From assembly GCA_020881915.1 (NCBI GenBank), contig JAJFPB010000002.1:124001-188000 (forward strand): a stretch of DNA of 64,000 bases, written 5' to 3'. The DNA comes from Paramyrothecium sp. XJ0827. Its lineage: Eukaryota > Ascomycota > Sordariomycetes > Hypocreales > Stachybotryaceae. The translations under genes and the position numbers were made by a program. Under the pieces are notes generated by a model, which was not told where the DNA came from, ran no database searches, and worked only from the letters and a program-made list of their open reading frames with translations. Below are positions 34,800 to 47,168 of this stretch, piece by piece (the first letter of the stretch is position 1; each line of letters starts with the position of its first letter).

Positions 34800-35227
34800 T
34801 CAACTCTTGCAGATACTTCAAGCTTACAACATTCCCGGGTTACCACCTCCCGCATATCTGGTTGGCGGCAGACGCTCTCTCCCCAAGGGTTTCCACCCTG
34901 GACCTGTGCGGACATGGTGACTTTACCCTGTTTACGGGCATAGACCGTGATGCCTGACTCTCGGCCGCGAGGACGATATTGTCTACGTCAACTGTGAGGG
35001 TCAATGGGTCCTCTATTGGCTCCCGCTGCTATTTTATGGACTGCTACCGGGATTGGGTCAAGCTCCGTGGCGCGGGCGACGATGGCGTCGTGCTCGTGAG
35101 TCCAGATCACTTTGTTGCTTGGCGTAGCAAGAGCTTGGTCGAGGATCCAACTAGAAAGTTACTTTCCGTCCTCGAGAGATGTATTGGGAGCGGCGGTATC
35201 GCAAAAGGGAAGCCATCGGCCCGTTGA
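34800..35227 (+). pseudogene. C-terminal scrap of a FAD-dependent aromatic monooxygenase
   Basis: Broken pieces in the plus strand resemble the end of phenol-hydroxylase-type flavoproteins: NIPGLPPPAYLVGGRRSLPKGFHPGPV near 34.83 kb, then, in the frame of 34979-35227, a final LVSPDHFVAWRSKSLVEDPTRKLLSVLERCI, the typical end of the thioredoxin-like domain. Stops and frame changes separate the parts, and the flavin-binding N-terminus is absent. Confidence 0.4.
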
Positions 35228-37690
35228 ATGTTTCCAAGACGCGCATACTGCAGTCTGGGCCAGACTTGAACAGTCCTTATCCTAGTAGCTTTTGGGCCGT
35301 ATATGAATACAGTGAGTAAAACTAGGCTTTGATTGAGAAGTAAGACACCAAAGGTAGAAGCCCAAGCATGGTTTTTGGGACTCTTTAGAGGATGTGCGGC
35401 AAAATGATGGATCTTGCCGTCCACTGCGGGCTCGGCCCACATCTCAAGTGTAACATGAACAAGCATCTTCTCAACGATCTCCTTGCTCGTGTCGGCAGCA
35501 GATCACCTGTACAGGCTGGCTTGAATTTCATGGAACCTTTTCCACCTTCGCATCATGTAAGAATCACCTTTCTGAATCTGAAGCACGGTCGAGGGTGTGA
35601 CAGTATGAAGGTGAGATTCACCATGACGATATTATGTCAAACGGTGGATAATCAGTATTTAACCCTTGAAAGCAATCGAAAAAGCTATCAGGTAATAGAC
35701 CCGTACCCGCACGTAGCTACCTGGGAAGGAAGCCTATCTAAATCTGGACCAAAGGGCAGGTTGAAGGATCGATTGTACTAACGTATTCCCACTACTTAGC
35801 ATGTGAGAAAGTACTCAAGGGCATGACTGTAGTTTTTCGCGATCCCTAAAATTGACATTCGTTGCATCAACGCTTCGCTCGTTTCCTTTGAAGTTATTAT
35901 GGAGTCGACGAGGCCCAGCTCCTAGAGCCAGCATCCCCTCGTATTGTTGCCTTCGGGTTTTTTACCATCAATCAATTAATTCGTCCAATTTACCTTCAGC
36001 CATTCCAATACCCTAGAACCTCGAGATTAGCCATTATGAAGAGAAGGATGAATTTCACGTATCTAATACTATCTCGACCAGCGAAGGGCTTCCGCATGCC
36101 AGTAATTCTTTCAAGCCACCAGCAAATTGTAATGAAATCGTTGTACTAAGCAATTGAATGTCTGCACAACATATCCGGTCATCACTGTGCTTGTGTAGTG
36201 TGCCCTGCCTAAGGCCGTGATAAAATGAATTGAATAGAGATAGCCATGGAAGGAAGCGAAACAGTCGTACATAGCAAACTATCTAGTGTCCCCGTAGCTT
36301 GTGATTCACTCATTCACTTCCTCGGGCATTGCCGACCTCGGGGGTTTGTTCATGAGTTTCGCCAGGCTTTTTTGGTAGATCCCACCATGGGGCATTGTCC
36401 GTCATCATTGCTGACATTCCGCAGGTACAGGGAAGCAACACGCATACAAGAGTCATCATAGCACCCCTCTTTACCTTTACTTTAGCTATGAGAAATGCAC
36501 AAAAAGCCTCAGCTAGCTCGATTCGGGAAACGTTGGCATAACCTACCATATTGCGTATAGTATTTAGCCCATTCTACAACAGTTGGTTCACCCATGTTCT
36601 AGTCTCGTACTCGTTGGTGATCTAGATACTGGGGATTGGATCGGTTGAGGCGGGCTGCTTGGTGGCTTGGGCGTGTGATGGCTTGCTGGACCTTGATTTC
36701 TTCTAACAAATTACACGAAGGATAGGAAGATCGCGAGTAGAGGACCGCGCTCTGATAAGCTGCGGGCAGGCTCTGGGGAGTGAGTGGCTATTGCAAATAA
36801 TGCTGTATTTGTATGTCCCGAGTTTTGTGAGAACGAGGAACAACAGTCACAATGACGTCAATGCTATCCCGAAAGCCTTATGACGTCGATTTGCCATGCT
36901 TCGAGTTTTGCTCCCAATCTATTGACCAATGGCGATTACAGCTGATAATCCGGCGTCCGGATCGTAAATGAAATGGGATCCGACATCGGGAAAATCCCGC
37001 CCTGCCTCACACAGCGAATGCTATTAAAAAAGGATTCTAGGTCCGTGGATACTGCCGGATATTGCTGGAATATTTGAATCTGCGAGATGGGTTTTGTTTC
37101 CCTCGGCTGTACTACAGAGTATGTTTTCACAGGTACTGCCCAAAAAAATATGCATTGAGCTGAGCATGGATTAGACCAATCGTAATCCAGGCACAAGTCG
37201 ACTTTTAACACAGGGTAGGTCGGATTTATTAGACGCTTGTGGGTTTGAATGAAGTGGGTAATTCTTGAAAAACATGCAAGGAGTTTGTGAACAAAAAATT
37301 AACTCCCACAGCACTGGAGTCGTCCAGAGAGCAATAGAGTGGCCTTCCCCCCCCTCCCCAACCCCTCCCTTGATCCAAGTTATGCCAAATGAGAAAAGGC
37401 ATTCGTGGAATTAGTAAATCGCCCAAGAGAGGCTACAAGACTGGGTATCTATATGCGTAAGGTAGATGACCTTCATAGGCTCTGTTGTCAAGCAGCCCCT
37501 GTTACGGCAAAATTCAGTGGTTCTAGCCTCTGAACTAAAAGGACATGGAGTTTTTTGACTAAAGCAACTAGAAAACTATACGGCATACCACAGCCATGTG
37601 CAACTAGATGCATAGCGGGGATGTACCGAGAGGTGGGTACAAGATTGATAGTATTTAATTCTAAATATTATTCTAATTCTCCGCATTGGG
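35228..37690. other. Gene-poor region
   Basis: About 2.5 kb with no supportable gene. Short frames at 35392-35781 and 36246-36461 have no recognisable domain. Confidence 0.4.
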
Positions 37691-37699
37691 TAAATACCA

Positions 37700-38385
37700 A
37701 GTTCGGCCCGTCATGATGAGACGCAATTATATTATAAAGCTGGTACTCGTGCTCTCGTTGACGACCAGCGCCGAGACAAGCGGCACCTTCACCAACTTGC
37801 CTACAGCGCCCGAACCCAGCCCAAAGTCGAAGAACCAGATGATCTTGGCGATAACTAGACTTGCCTCAAGGTACGCCATGGCTTTCCCCGGACAGCCGCG
37901 TAAGCCAAAAGAGAAGGGCTTAAACGCCTGCAATATATCATTTCTATTATCTGAGTCGGCTTCCATCCATCGCTCGGGTTGGTATTCGTATGGTTGCGGG
38001 TAATATTCCTCGTTATGAAGATGGCGTACATGCTTGCACCGATGTGAATACCTTTGGGCACGACATGGCCGTCGATGATCAACGGATCTTCTGATATGTC
38101 ATTCGGGTCGAGTTCCCGCCATGGCGTGCCTGAGCCAGGAGGGGACCTACGAAGAGCTTCATCCAGGCATGCGAGAAGGTATATGCAGCTCAGCTAGAAA
38201 GATCAGGCCCGGCTATGATATCACAGCCCCGACTGAACTTGCGGCGAATCTCGTCTGCCAGACGTTGATATGCATGCGGAGTGTGCGCTAAGTAAAACAG
38301 CGTCGCGCTCATAAGACATGCTACAGTATCCGCACCACATATTAGAGCCCCACTAGCTGCATTAGGCTTGATTAGAGGTCACAGG
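37700..38385 (-). pseudogene. Cytochrome P450 relic, C-terminal half
   Basis: Minus strand reads an I-helix (LICGADTVACLMSATLFYL), then LAHTPHAYQRLADEIRRKF, a K-helix region (LACLDEALRRSPPG), a WRELD/VVPKG segment and the heme loop FSFGLRGCPGKAMAYLE. All catalytic motifs of the missing-N-terminus P450 are visible. The frame shifts by one base between GASMYAIF and NEEYYPQPYEYQPERW (about 38.02 kb), and nothing upstream of the I-helix is recognisable. A truncated, frameshifted copy. Confidence 0.65.
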
Positions 38386-38538
38386 TTAATATCTCTTATT
38401 ATCAAGTAACCCTTTTTATCTAGTAACAAAGTAGAAGGCAACACCTTCTAGAATCAACCTTCCCCTTAATTCCAACCACCAAGAATAGTACCTCGAACAC
38501 AACGGAGCAGATTGTTGTGTCGAGTTTGCAAAGGATAC

Positions 38539-38899
38539 TCAACACCCCATGCAGCATTCACACGCCAGGAAGCTGTTCAATGAAAATCCATACTTAGCAC
38601 AGCTCAAAAGGTTTTTGGTGGGATGTCGGTGGAGGTACTTACCAACCGAGCATGCTTCCGTTCGTGTCAGTGGTGCCGCCGCACCAGTAGGAAAAACAGT
38701 CTGACTTGCAGTCACGCTTGCCCAACACGTCGCGGCGGTTGGCAGAGGTCTCCGGAATAGCAGGAAGGCCGTTGGAAACACGCAACGCCTTAATCTGCTC
38801 GATAATCACCGCATTGCCACCGCTAAAAGCAGTTGGTGTTGCGGTTGTCACGCCAATGGCAAGAGAAAGGTAGGAGATTGCGACCTTGGAGAAGTGCAT
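38539..38899 (-). CDS. Small secreted cysteine-rich protein with Kex2-type processing site
   Basis: Two exons, 38899-38643 and 38572-38539, give 96 residues. The first about 20 residues (MHFSKVAISYLSLAIGVTTA) form a signal peptide. A pro-region follows, then LGKR, a Kex2 cleavage site, and then a 34-residue tail with eight cysteines, starting DCKSDCFSYWC and ending CFLACECCMGC after the splice. Without the splice the tail loses five cysteines, so the intron (GTAAGT ... AACAG) is well supported. The layout is that of small fungal effectors or secreted peptides. I do not recognise a named family. It lies among P450 and oxidase relics and has its own promoter. Confidence 0.65.
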
Positions 38900-40079
38900 T
38901 TTGACGAAATGAAGTTGTTTGAAGGGGTGAAAGATAGTTTCTGGTTCGAGTTGAGAGTAGGCAAAAGCTAGTTGGGATGAGAGGTCAAATATTCATGGAC
39001 AAAGACAATTTTGGCTCCCTTTTATACTTTCTATATGGTCCAAAGATCTCTCCCATCCCAGTTCTTCTTGTTCCTGAGGAGATATGAATTCCCAGAGGAT
39101 TGTGCCGCCTGTAGAAAGATATGCTTGCTCCTGAGCTCACACGTAAGCGGCATCTCGGTTATTCACAAAGGAGAACAACTCGCGACCCATTCTCTGACTG
39201 TGCGGGTTTTTGGACACCCGGTCAAAGTGCAGCGATGATCTTCGTGGCTGCTCTTACAAACATCCCCAAGGGTTCCCAGTCGGAACTCGGCGGTGTATCG
39301 GGGGATACTGACCCTTAAGTCCGGGTATCAATGCTCTGCTTGTTGCCTATTTGGATATAAGGCTGACTTCAAGGGTAACTTGACTAGGGATATTGATAGG
39401 CCAAATGCTAAGGGCTTCCTTGTCTTGTAGCTGAAATAGGGAACTGCCGACGACCCGACGACCCCGCAGACCCCGGATCCAAGTTCATGAGAAGTAAGAC
39501 AAGAACAGTTTTCACGCGCTAAATTCTTAGATTCAGCTTTGTTTCCCTTGCACGTGTTTTGTGTCTCGGCTACGCATATGAGGATCTACGTTTTGGCAGG
39601 TTTTGACCGCTTAATAGGCGAGATTCATCAAACATCTGGCCATAACGATACGATATGAATGTGTTTTGGTCATGCTTAACCCTGGTAAAGTTTGTTGTGA
39701 TGGTCCTATATTCATGCGAACTCATACATCGTGGTTAGGGAAGATTCAAAACTTAAGGCTAAATCTTTCACGCTAGGGTTTGGCGTTTGGAGAATCATTC
39801 AAGCGCCAATAAATTGCCGTGATATTATAAGGAGCCATTACACAGGCCGTCAGCCTGCAGATACCACTCAAACCGGACGTTTGTCTCCCAGCTGCTGATG
39901 TGTAACCCTGATCGGCGTATGCCCTTCTAGTGCTTAGCTCCGTTTCGGGCTCACTACCCTGAGCAGGTGGCCGCGGAGATGAAGATGCCCAAGGCTGATT
40001 TATGGATGGGAATTGGTAGGAATTTGCATCCAGATGACATGCTTCATTTTTTAAAGTCCAAGCTTGAATCCACCCCGGT
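38900..40079. other. Intergenic region
   Basis: Contains the promoter of the cysteine-rich protein and about 1 kb without a supportable gene. A minus-strand frame at 39773-40201 overlaps the FAD oxidase relic and is probably its shadow. Confidence 0.35.
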
Positions 40080-40719
40080 TCAGTGTGCGAAAACAAGCCC
40101 AGAGTCGTAGCGGTGACGGACTTTGCGCAGTTTCTGGACGTTCTCTGGCGGAAATGTAATGGAGGGGTTCTGGTACTTGCCAGCGTCACCCTTGTAGACA
40201 AACTCGTAGGCCAGGCCCAGCTCTTGGTTAATTGAGTGGTGATATTCGAGGAAGTTCTTGACCCACGATGTCATGTACAGATCGTCCTTTGCATTGCCCC
40301 CTGGAGAGAGCTGCTAAACTAGATTAGAAGTCAGAAGTCAGCCCTCACATTCATCGCCACTCTTTATAACTGTAACCAAGACTTACTGATCAATGGCTCG
40401 TCATCAGATAATCCTCAGACATTTCCAATACCATTCTCCCGGCCCACAGTCATGGCGCTTCTCGCCATTATATTGAGAATGAAAGCGGGGTAGAGGCCCT
40501 CGACGTTGCTTACTTCTTCTACTGCTGCTTTCCAGGCCTGGATAATCTCGAATAAGCGGTCGGAGGCTGTAACCCGGATTGTGTGGTGAGCAAACTGAAC
40601 CCTGTCAGGCAAGTCAGCATCATTCCGTCTGTTCCCATCCCAAAGCAAGAGAGAAGAGCATGAAAGAGGCAGAGGATTCCTACCGGAACATTTGATTGGG
40701 ATAGGAGACCTTGTTTCAT
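40080..40719 (-). pseudogene. FAD-linked oxidase relic (BBE-type C-terminus)
   Basis: Reads VQFAHHTIRVTASDRLFEIIQAWKAAVEEVSNVEGLYPAFILNIMA and, after a probable intron (about 40391-40315), DDLYMTSWVKNFLEYHHSINQELGLAYEFVYKGDAGKYQNPSITFPPENVQKLRKVRHRYDSGLVF. The latter is the berberine-bridge-enzyme C-terminal pattern with its YDPxxxF end. A TGA stop lies before the intron (after DYLMTSH), and the FAD-binding N-terminal domain is missing. A dead, truncated gene. Confidence 0.55.
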
Positions 40720-41334
40720 CTAGCGATTGTCCACTTAAGCCTGGGTTGGTTTTGCTGCTAGTTCTTCATGTTCCTGCTAGCCTGTGTTTCCCATTCCAGA
40801 AATGATCTTGGTACAACAAGTTTGCAGTTGTGCAGCACCAGCACCCTCTTTCCGCTCAAAATTTGGTAACCGGACTCATGCAGAATATCAGATATACATG
40901 CAACCAAACAACACTCGAGGCCCTGCATGTCATCGTCCAGGCACTCCCAAGGTTTCAGATCTGGGCTGGTCCTATCTGATATACTTGAAGGACCACATCC
41001 ACAACCCTGTTGTGAACGCTCGGCATAGTAACGGGTATGCTCTCCCTTTGCTAGTTCCGAAACTCGAGTTTCGTTTAAATATTAGTATAAGATAAGAAAA
41101 TATTCCTAAACCTAAGGGTAATTTCCTTATATAATAGCAGTTAAATTTATTAACTAAGCTAAGAGAGAGATATTAGCAGATATAACTATTGCGGATATTA
41201 TGGCCGGAACACTATAATAGTGACTTTTATTAAGTTGCTTGTAGAAAAGGGAAAATGGGGTAGTTAAGAGGATTTATATAATAAGCTAGCTTTAAGGTAC
41301 AGTTCGGACTCGTCACCAGACATCAGAATAACCC
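40720..41334. other. AT-rich intergenic region
   Basis: Becomes strongly AT-rich at 41.08-41.29 kb; no gene visible. Confidence 0.35.
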
Positions 41335-42313
41335 TCACACATTCTCCAAAACTGTATGAAACTCAAACATTTCCTTCAAAGCCTCCGAGTCGTTACTTGC
41401 CTCCCGATCGGTACTCCGGCTGACATGCTTCCACTTTTCAATCAGCTTCAATTGTTCCTCACACCGCAGCTTTGCCGAACCCATGCCGTCCGACCCCAGC
41501 GCTACTCGTACGGCCCATGGGAGACCAGCAGCCTGACCTTCCTTTTTTACAATGTCAACAATACAGATCGCGGCCTTCCTGACATCACCAGGCATATGTG
41601 CCATTGGATCTGAGGCAAACTTGGAAACAAGTTGACCGAACAGAGGTTGATAAGCATCAATGGCTGGCCCTACTGCAGCGAAGCCCTCCCCGGTATCGTC
41701 ACGCGGCTGTCCTAGGTTGGTAGGAAATCCGCCGCACTCGAAGGCAACGCATCTGATGGAAGGGCGTAACTCCTTGTCAATAGACTCGACAAATGCACTC
41801 AACCCTGCTTTGGAAGCTGCATAGTGCGAAAAGAACGGCAGAGGAGTCCACAAGATGCTGGACGACGTAAAGGCGATTGTGCCATGACCTTGATGACGCA
41901 GCAGTGGCAGAAGAGCTTGCGTAACCCTCATTTGACCAAATAAATTAACTTGGAACATGTTATCAATGAACCTTTCCCTGTTCTCGAGTCAGTGGATTCA
42001 TGCATAAGTATCATTCTTCAACCTACTCGGCTTCTTCGGCGCTCTTCATAGCTGACACGCCAGCGTTGTTTACCACGATATCTATATGTCCGAAGATTTT
42101 CCAGGATTCTTTTAGAGCATCCCCGATAGCACCTCTATCGGCAGTAATATCGAGCTCTAACAAAACTGTCTTATCTGATTTAAGATGACCCAGACGCTGT
42201 TCAACCTTGCGGCCAGCTGCAATGACTTGGTCACCCCGAGATATTATCTCTTGGACAAGAGCAGCACCAATACCAGAGGTGCTACCAGTAACAAGCCAGA
42301 CGATGGGAGGCAT
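41335..42313 (-). CDS. Short-chain dehydrogenase/reductase (classical SDR)
   Basis: NAD(P)-dependent oxidoreductase of unknown substrate. Two exons, 42313-42027 and 41971-41335, give 307 residues. Cofactor motif TGSTSGIG (residues 9-16), structural NNAG, catalytic Ser in FTSSSIL and YAASK are all intact. The ATG at 42313 places the Rossmann strand at the N-terminus as is usual; a longer frame from 42394 would add an atypical tail. The donor GTAGGT at 42026 avoids an in-frame TAG. It points away from the Zn2Cys6 regulator gene at 42751, sharing a 437-bp promoter, so the two may be linked. Confidence 0.9.
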
Positions 42314-42750
42314 GATTTGTATATTTGGGGTTGGTGGCTTTTTCGGAGGTGAGACGGTGAGATTGATGACAGATGTGGTTGACTGTACAAGCAAGTGCTA
42401 AGCATACTATCGTTGCGCTGCTTCACAAAATAATGGAGAAGTAGACGATGGTTTTATAGTTCAGTTGATGATCGTGCAAGTTTCTGTTCGGCACTTCTTG
42501 GTCCGAATCATTTCAACGATTTGCCCTAATTACGGACGAGTCGGCATATTTCATGCGTATCTCAATTTCGTCCGCTTCGCAAAATGATGCCAAGAACGGA
42601 CAAGGCAGTCCAACAAGAGCTGTGATTGGTAGATCGGCGAGCGTCAGCTTACCAATGGACGAAACCTGCCACTTGTCCGTCTCCGCACGCACCAAAACAT
42701 CAATTAAGCGGGCGACATTTCGTCAGATACCGGTGTGATAACTCTTTGCC

Positions 42751-44891
42751 ATGGAGTCCTTGGAAAGTATCCGCATCAGACCCATGCGTAAAGGCACTAG
42801 AAGTTGCCAGCAGTGTAAGTGCTCAGCCTTATACAACCCCGCAGCGCCCTCCGCTCAAGCTCCCCAGGCCGCCGTCGTAAGATCCGCTGCTTTTTCCATG
42901 CAGGTTCCGATGTCTGTTCGCCATGCTCTACGCGGGGATCAGCTTGTATCGACCAGCGTGTGATGGCAGGGTCGGAGCCTCCGCGAAACATAAGCAAACG
43001 GCAGCAGCAGCGGTCTCGATCACAGGCTGCGAGACGCGAACCTCAACGCCGACGAACGTCAGAATACTCGTTAGACTGCGACAAATTGGCAGGGACTTCT
43101 TCAGATATAGAGCTGCCGGCCGAACAGTCTTGTCCTTTGGCGGCACCTATCGTGGCCGCCATGAAAGGGGGCACGGTAAGCCGATCAATCTTTGAGCCGT
43201 TCGGAGATTTGGGCTCATACTTCTAGCAGAATCAAACTCCTGACCCTTTTCAGGACGATAACAATTCCCATCCTTCCAGTTCGAATGAGAGTCCAGTAGG
43301 AAGACCGCTGGCTACTGAAGGTGGTATAAGTGCAGTGCTCACTGATTCGAAGACATGCCAACGTTTTACCGTCTGTAAAACGTTACGCTCCGCCATTGCT
43401 AGCTATGATGATATGATGACGATTTTGAAAGAAAAAGGAGGCTGGTGGGACAGTTTCCGTCGAAAGAGTCGGGCCATTTCGCAGTCGTCATCGATTGAAC
43501 CCTTGGTTACGTTTGCCGCCCGTGCCTATACAAGCAGCAATCCTTGTAGTATAGGCATTCTAGCTATTGCCTACGCTCGCAGCTCAGACACCAACCATGG
43601 AATATTTACTCTTGTTGATGATCTCGTGATATCTGACGTTACATCTGTTACGTCAATAGAGGGGCTAGAATGCCTGATCCTTTTGGCCAAGACATATACT
43701 GATTTGGGACAACCCCGACGAGCCTGGCTCGTTTGGAGGAAGGGAATAACAATTTGCCAAATGATGGTGTGTTCTTCGAGTATTACTCTGTCTAGGCAAC
43801 CTCTAAGCATGTTTATTAACTCGCTGTAGGGTCTTTATCGCACGGAAGATACACAATCGATAACTCGCAGTCGAATCTGGTGGGCAATATACCACGGCGA
43901 CCGATTCACAAGCCTGCTTCTCGGACTTCCTTCCGGGTTCTCGGACAAGTTCTACGAGCAGGAATTGGCAAGACCAGTGGCAGATTCTGCAAATCCTGGT
44001 GCCTGGTTTGCCGACTTCGTTCTTAGGTGTGCTGTCGTGGCTGGCAAGGTCATTGATAGAAACCTAGGCATCTGCGGTTCGACGCTAGAAGCATCATCAC
44101 TCCAAGCGCAAATGGAGATCTTGAGAAAATCAGCGCCTATCGGGTGGTGGGAAACGGCTAATGACTGGCCACCTCAGCCACATGAACTAGGCACAATGGT
44201 CGAGGTCTTGCTGGTACAGTTCTTCTTCTTCCATGTGCAAATGTACATTCATTTGCCATGCTTGAGGTCTACCACGTTAGAAGACTCTACTATGAACCTG
44301 CATAGCCAAGTCTGTGTTGATGCAGCAAGACAGTTATTGAACCGGTACTTGCACCTTCGCTCCAAGACAAACGGCGAGTATAACTTCGACTGCAAAACAT
44401 CGGATTTTGTTGCCTTTACAGCTGCCATTGTTGTCATCCTGGGGAACTCCCACGAACACAATTCATTAAAACTTGAAGATTGGGAGATATTGAGGAATGT
44501 ACGACAGGTTTTTAGTGGGTTATATCGAGACACAGACTGCAAGATCGCGGCACAATGTAACCAATCTCTTGAGTTACTTATAAGCAGTGCTTCAGCAAGC
44601 AATATCCAGTACGCGCCACAGGAACTTCGCATTCCGTTCTTTGGAAAGGTTGTTATAAGAAATGGGCGAAAGCAAAAACCTGCGGAGGCTGAGCCTCGTA
44701 CAAGCAGCTACCAACCATCAGAAATAACAGAAATAGACACAGCATGTTATGGGACATCAGCACAAGGGCTGGATAGTTCCGATGGGTGTTTCCTTTCTTT
44801 GGGCGGCAGTAATCATACTTTCGAGTATCTGTGGACCAGTGGGTTCTACTCTGAAATTGATCAAGAGGTAGATAGTTTTGGATTTTCATAG
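42751..44891 (+). CDS. Zn2Cys6 transcription factor with fungal-specific regulatory domain
   Basis: Nuclear regulator. Four exons, 42751-42814, 42868-43175, 43254-43766 and 43830-44891, give 648 residues. Zinc cluster: C19-x2-C22-x6-C29-x8-C38-x2-C41-x6-C48, complete only after the first splice. A linker rich in Arg and Gln follows, then a middle homology region (EPLVTFAARAYTSSNPCSIGILAIAYA, YTDLGQPRRAWLVWRKGITICQMMGLYR, SRIWWAIYHGDRFTSLLLGLPSGF) typical of fungal-specific TF domains. All splice phases agree, so the gene looks intact. It is divergent from the SDR. Beside the dead P450s and oxidases it may be the surviving regulator of an old cluster. Confidence 0.9.
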
Positions 44892-46018
44892 TTCAAGAGA
44901 CATTCCCTACATAACATTAGCCCTTCCCCCTACTTTTCCGTTTACTTAGGAATTATTTATACTAGCTACAAGATTACAGCCCATGATAACCTAATGAATT
45001 AGCTTGTAATTAGTAGTGAGATCTTCATGGATACTAAGTCCTTGAGTTCGAACTTACTATCGAACTCACTATCGCAAAATGTTCGTTGAAAAAATAGCCT
45101 GCAACATCTGGGTACGGCGTGCAACCTTCAGATCTACCAATTACGACAAATCTGTTATAGCTGAGTGCTGTTCTCGACTTTACCTTGAAATGCTAAGATG
45201 GCTATAGACTAAAGCGGAGCCACAAAGTTGAAGTCTCAAGGAAGTCGGTAATACATAGCACTTAGCGTACATTAGTCGCCAGCCAGAGTTGACGTGGACA
45301 CATGCTTGGTCGAGACTCACAATCAGCATTTCTTAGGTCCATTAAGTTGATGTAGGAATTGATCGCTACCGATGTAGTTGCCCAAACTCAGTGACGGTTA
45401 TGACTGCCATAATACCCGCTAGAGAGGTGGGAGTGTCGAAACTGCTCTATCCATTCGGAGGAGGGGCTGCAGGTGCTTGATAGAGATCAAGAGATGAATT
45501 TATAATTTCGGCTACTCTGGTCGCTTATTAGTGATAAGAGAACAATGGGAAATCGTCTCCAACCCGTAAGGAGACCAACGCAATATCCTACGCCGGAGAT
45601 TACCTAATTAGCCTCCCAATGAGCCTCTGAGCCTTTTCAGCACAAACGGGCAAAAGCTTTGTGACAAAGTCCTCGCGGAAAATTGTGAAGCTGCTTGTTT
45701 GTTGGTTGCGCATCACTATAGCGGAGTTAAACAGGAAGCTCACAACGCAATGCCCCCAAAACAGGGCAATCACAGCACATTGCTAGCGACTTATCAACCA
45801 ACAGCAGCTCGAGTGGGATCCCGTGATTTCACTCTAGTATAGTGGCATTGGTGGGCGAGGTCGAGTCTCGACTGTTTTTTCGAGTCTCTTGGGTCGGGCG
45901 GCTCGCTTAAGTGGCGCCCGCAGATGGTGTGTATGCAGACCAACAAGTCCAGGCTCCGGATTACGCAGGTGCCTCAGCGTGCCCAATATGGAAATGATGG
46001 TAATCAACATAGCGGTTT
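44892..46018. other. Intergenic region
   Basis: About 1.1 kb with no gene or repeat that I can support. Confidence 0.4.
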
Positions 46019-46618
46019 TCAGATATCCACAATTTTAGGAACAAAGAGAAGCTTGCAGCCATTCCAAACCCCAGGTTCTTTTGTTAAATTTCTCAATGTC
46101 TCTTGTCGTGAGGCTGAAACCGGCAGCAAGGTCGGCACAATTGTCATTGTTTTTGATCTTGTACGTATGGCATCAGAAGTAACCAAGCCAAAGCTATCAT
46201 GCCACCAGCCAATCTCAAAAGAAACTTTTATTGACTCGGCCGAGGCAAGTTCAATATTCGAAAGAGAATGGGAAAGGCCAGAAAAGTCAGGTCCAAATGA
46301 TGAACACGCATGAATGCGGTGACTTCTTGCCTGATCATCAACCTGGTCATAGATGGAGAAATCGTACAGCATGGTTTGCGTGCATTGTTTTATCCTCTCC
46401 AGATCAGAGTAGACAGACCAATTGCCGGTGACGGGTCCAGCAGAACTGCACCGTTCCGGACAGACCCCGAGGTGACGATAGCTAGGGCTGGCAACAAATC
46501 TACTACCTGGCTTTGCCAAAGCCTCATTGATAGAGATTAATATGAGAAGAGCCCCAAGGCACCTAACCAACCACAGTAATAGAACCATGTTGAAGAAATG
46601 GCTAACAGAGGGAAACAA
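46019..46618 (-). pseudogene. Truncated N-terminus of a subgroup-C chitinase-like protein
   Basis: A 199-residue frame with a hydrophobic signal region, then CPERCSSAGPVTGNWSVYSDLERIKQCTQTMLYDFSIYDQV. This corresponds to CPRACGDDGPESWNIYGSIAELASCQKPLLLDFSLYNPV in the large chitinase at 51650-55998. It keeps only this N-terminal module: no LysM, hevein or GH18 region follows before the stop at 46019. I read it as a truncated relic of a paralogue, although a short expressed protein cannot be excluded. Its promoter side faces the AT-rich gap. Confidence 0.5.
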
Positions 46619-47168
46619 CTTGCAACAAGAAGTAATGATTCGAAGAGATGAAAAGAGACTTGTCGATATTCTGAAAGTCTTGAGGGAGACTACAATCCTT
46701 TATTCTGCTTTAGAATATCTGTAACAGGTCAATTTATTCTTAGCAGACGCACTGCCATGACCTAAAATAGGTCAACGCCGACATATCACAAGCCTTGTTT
46801 AGGACTTTATTGGGGTCCTTTTTGGGAGGTCTCATGATTCAAATCCTCTACAAGTGAGCAAAGTAAAAAAGACACTTCCATAGGCAAAACTTGTTGTGAC
46901 GAAGCTCTGCCGCAACTGTTGGTCATGACATGCGAGAACCATGTAAGAGTAATCTTACGATACTCATCGTCCTACATCCGGCATTAGGGGGCCGTCATGA
47001 AGTGTCACAAGGGTCAAGAGGCTAGGGTTATTTTACGTCTAGAACCAACACTAACAGAATCTTACATGTACTTGATGGCAGAAGCAACTTGCCTAGCACC
47101 AGGGTGTCGGATATTCTTGTTAACATGTGCGACGGATATTCCTTTATTTAGTTCACCTATGGCAATAT
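46619..47168. other. Intergenic region
   Basis: Separates the chitinase-like fragment from the DUF7136-like gene; nothing recognisable. Confidence 0.4.

Noticed and set aside
45040..45075. tRNA-like GAGTTCGAAC segment
   Set aside because: No matching A box, acceptor stem or cloverleaf around it.
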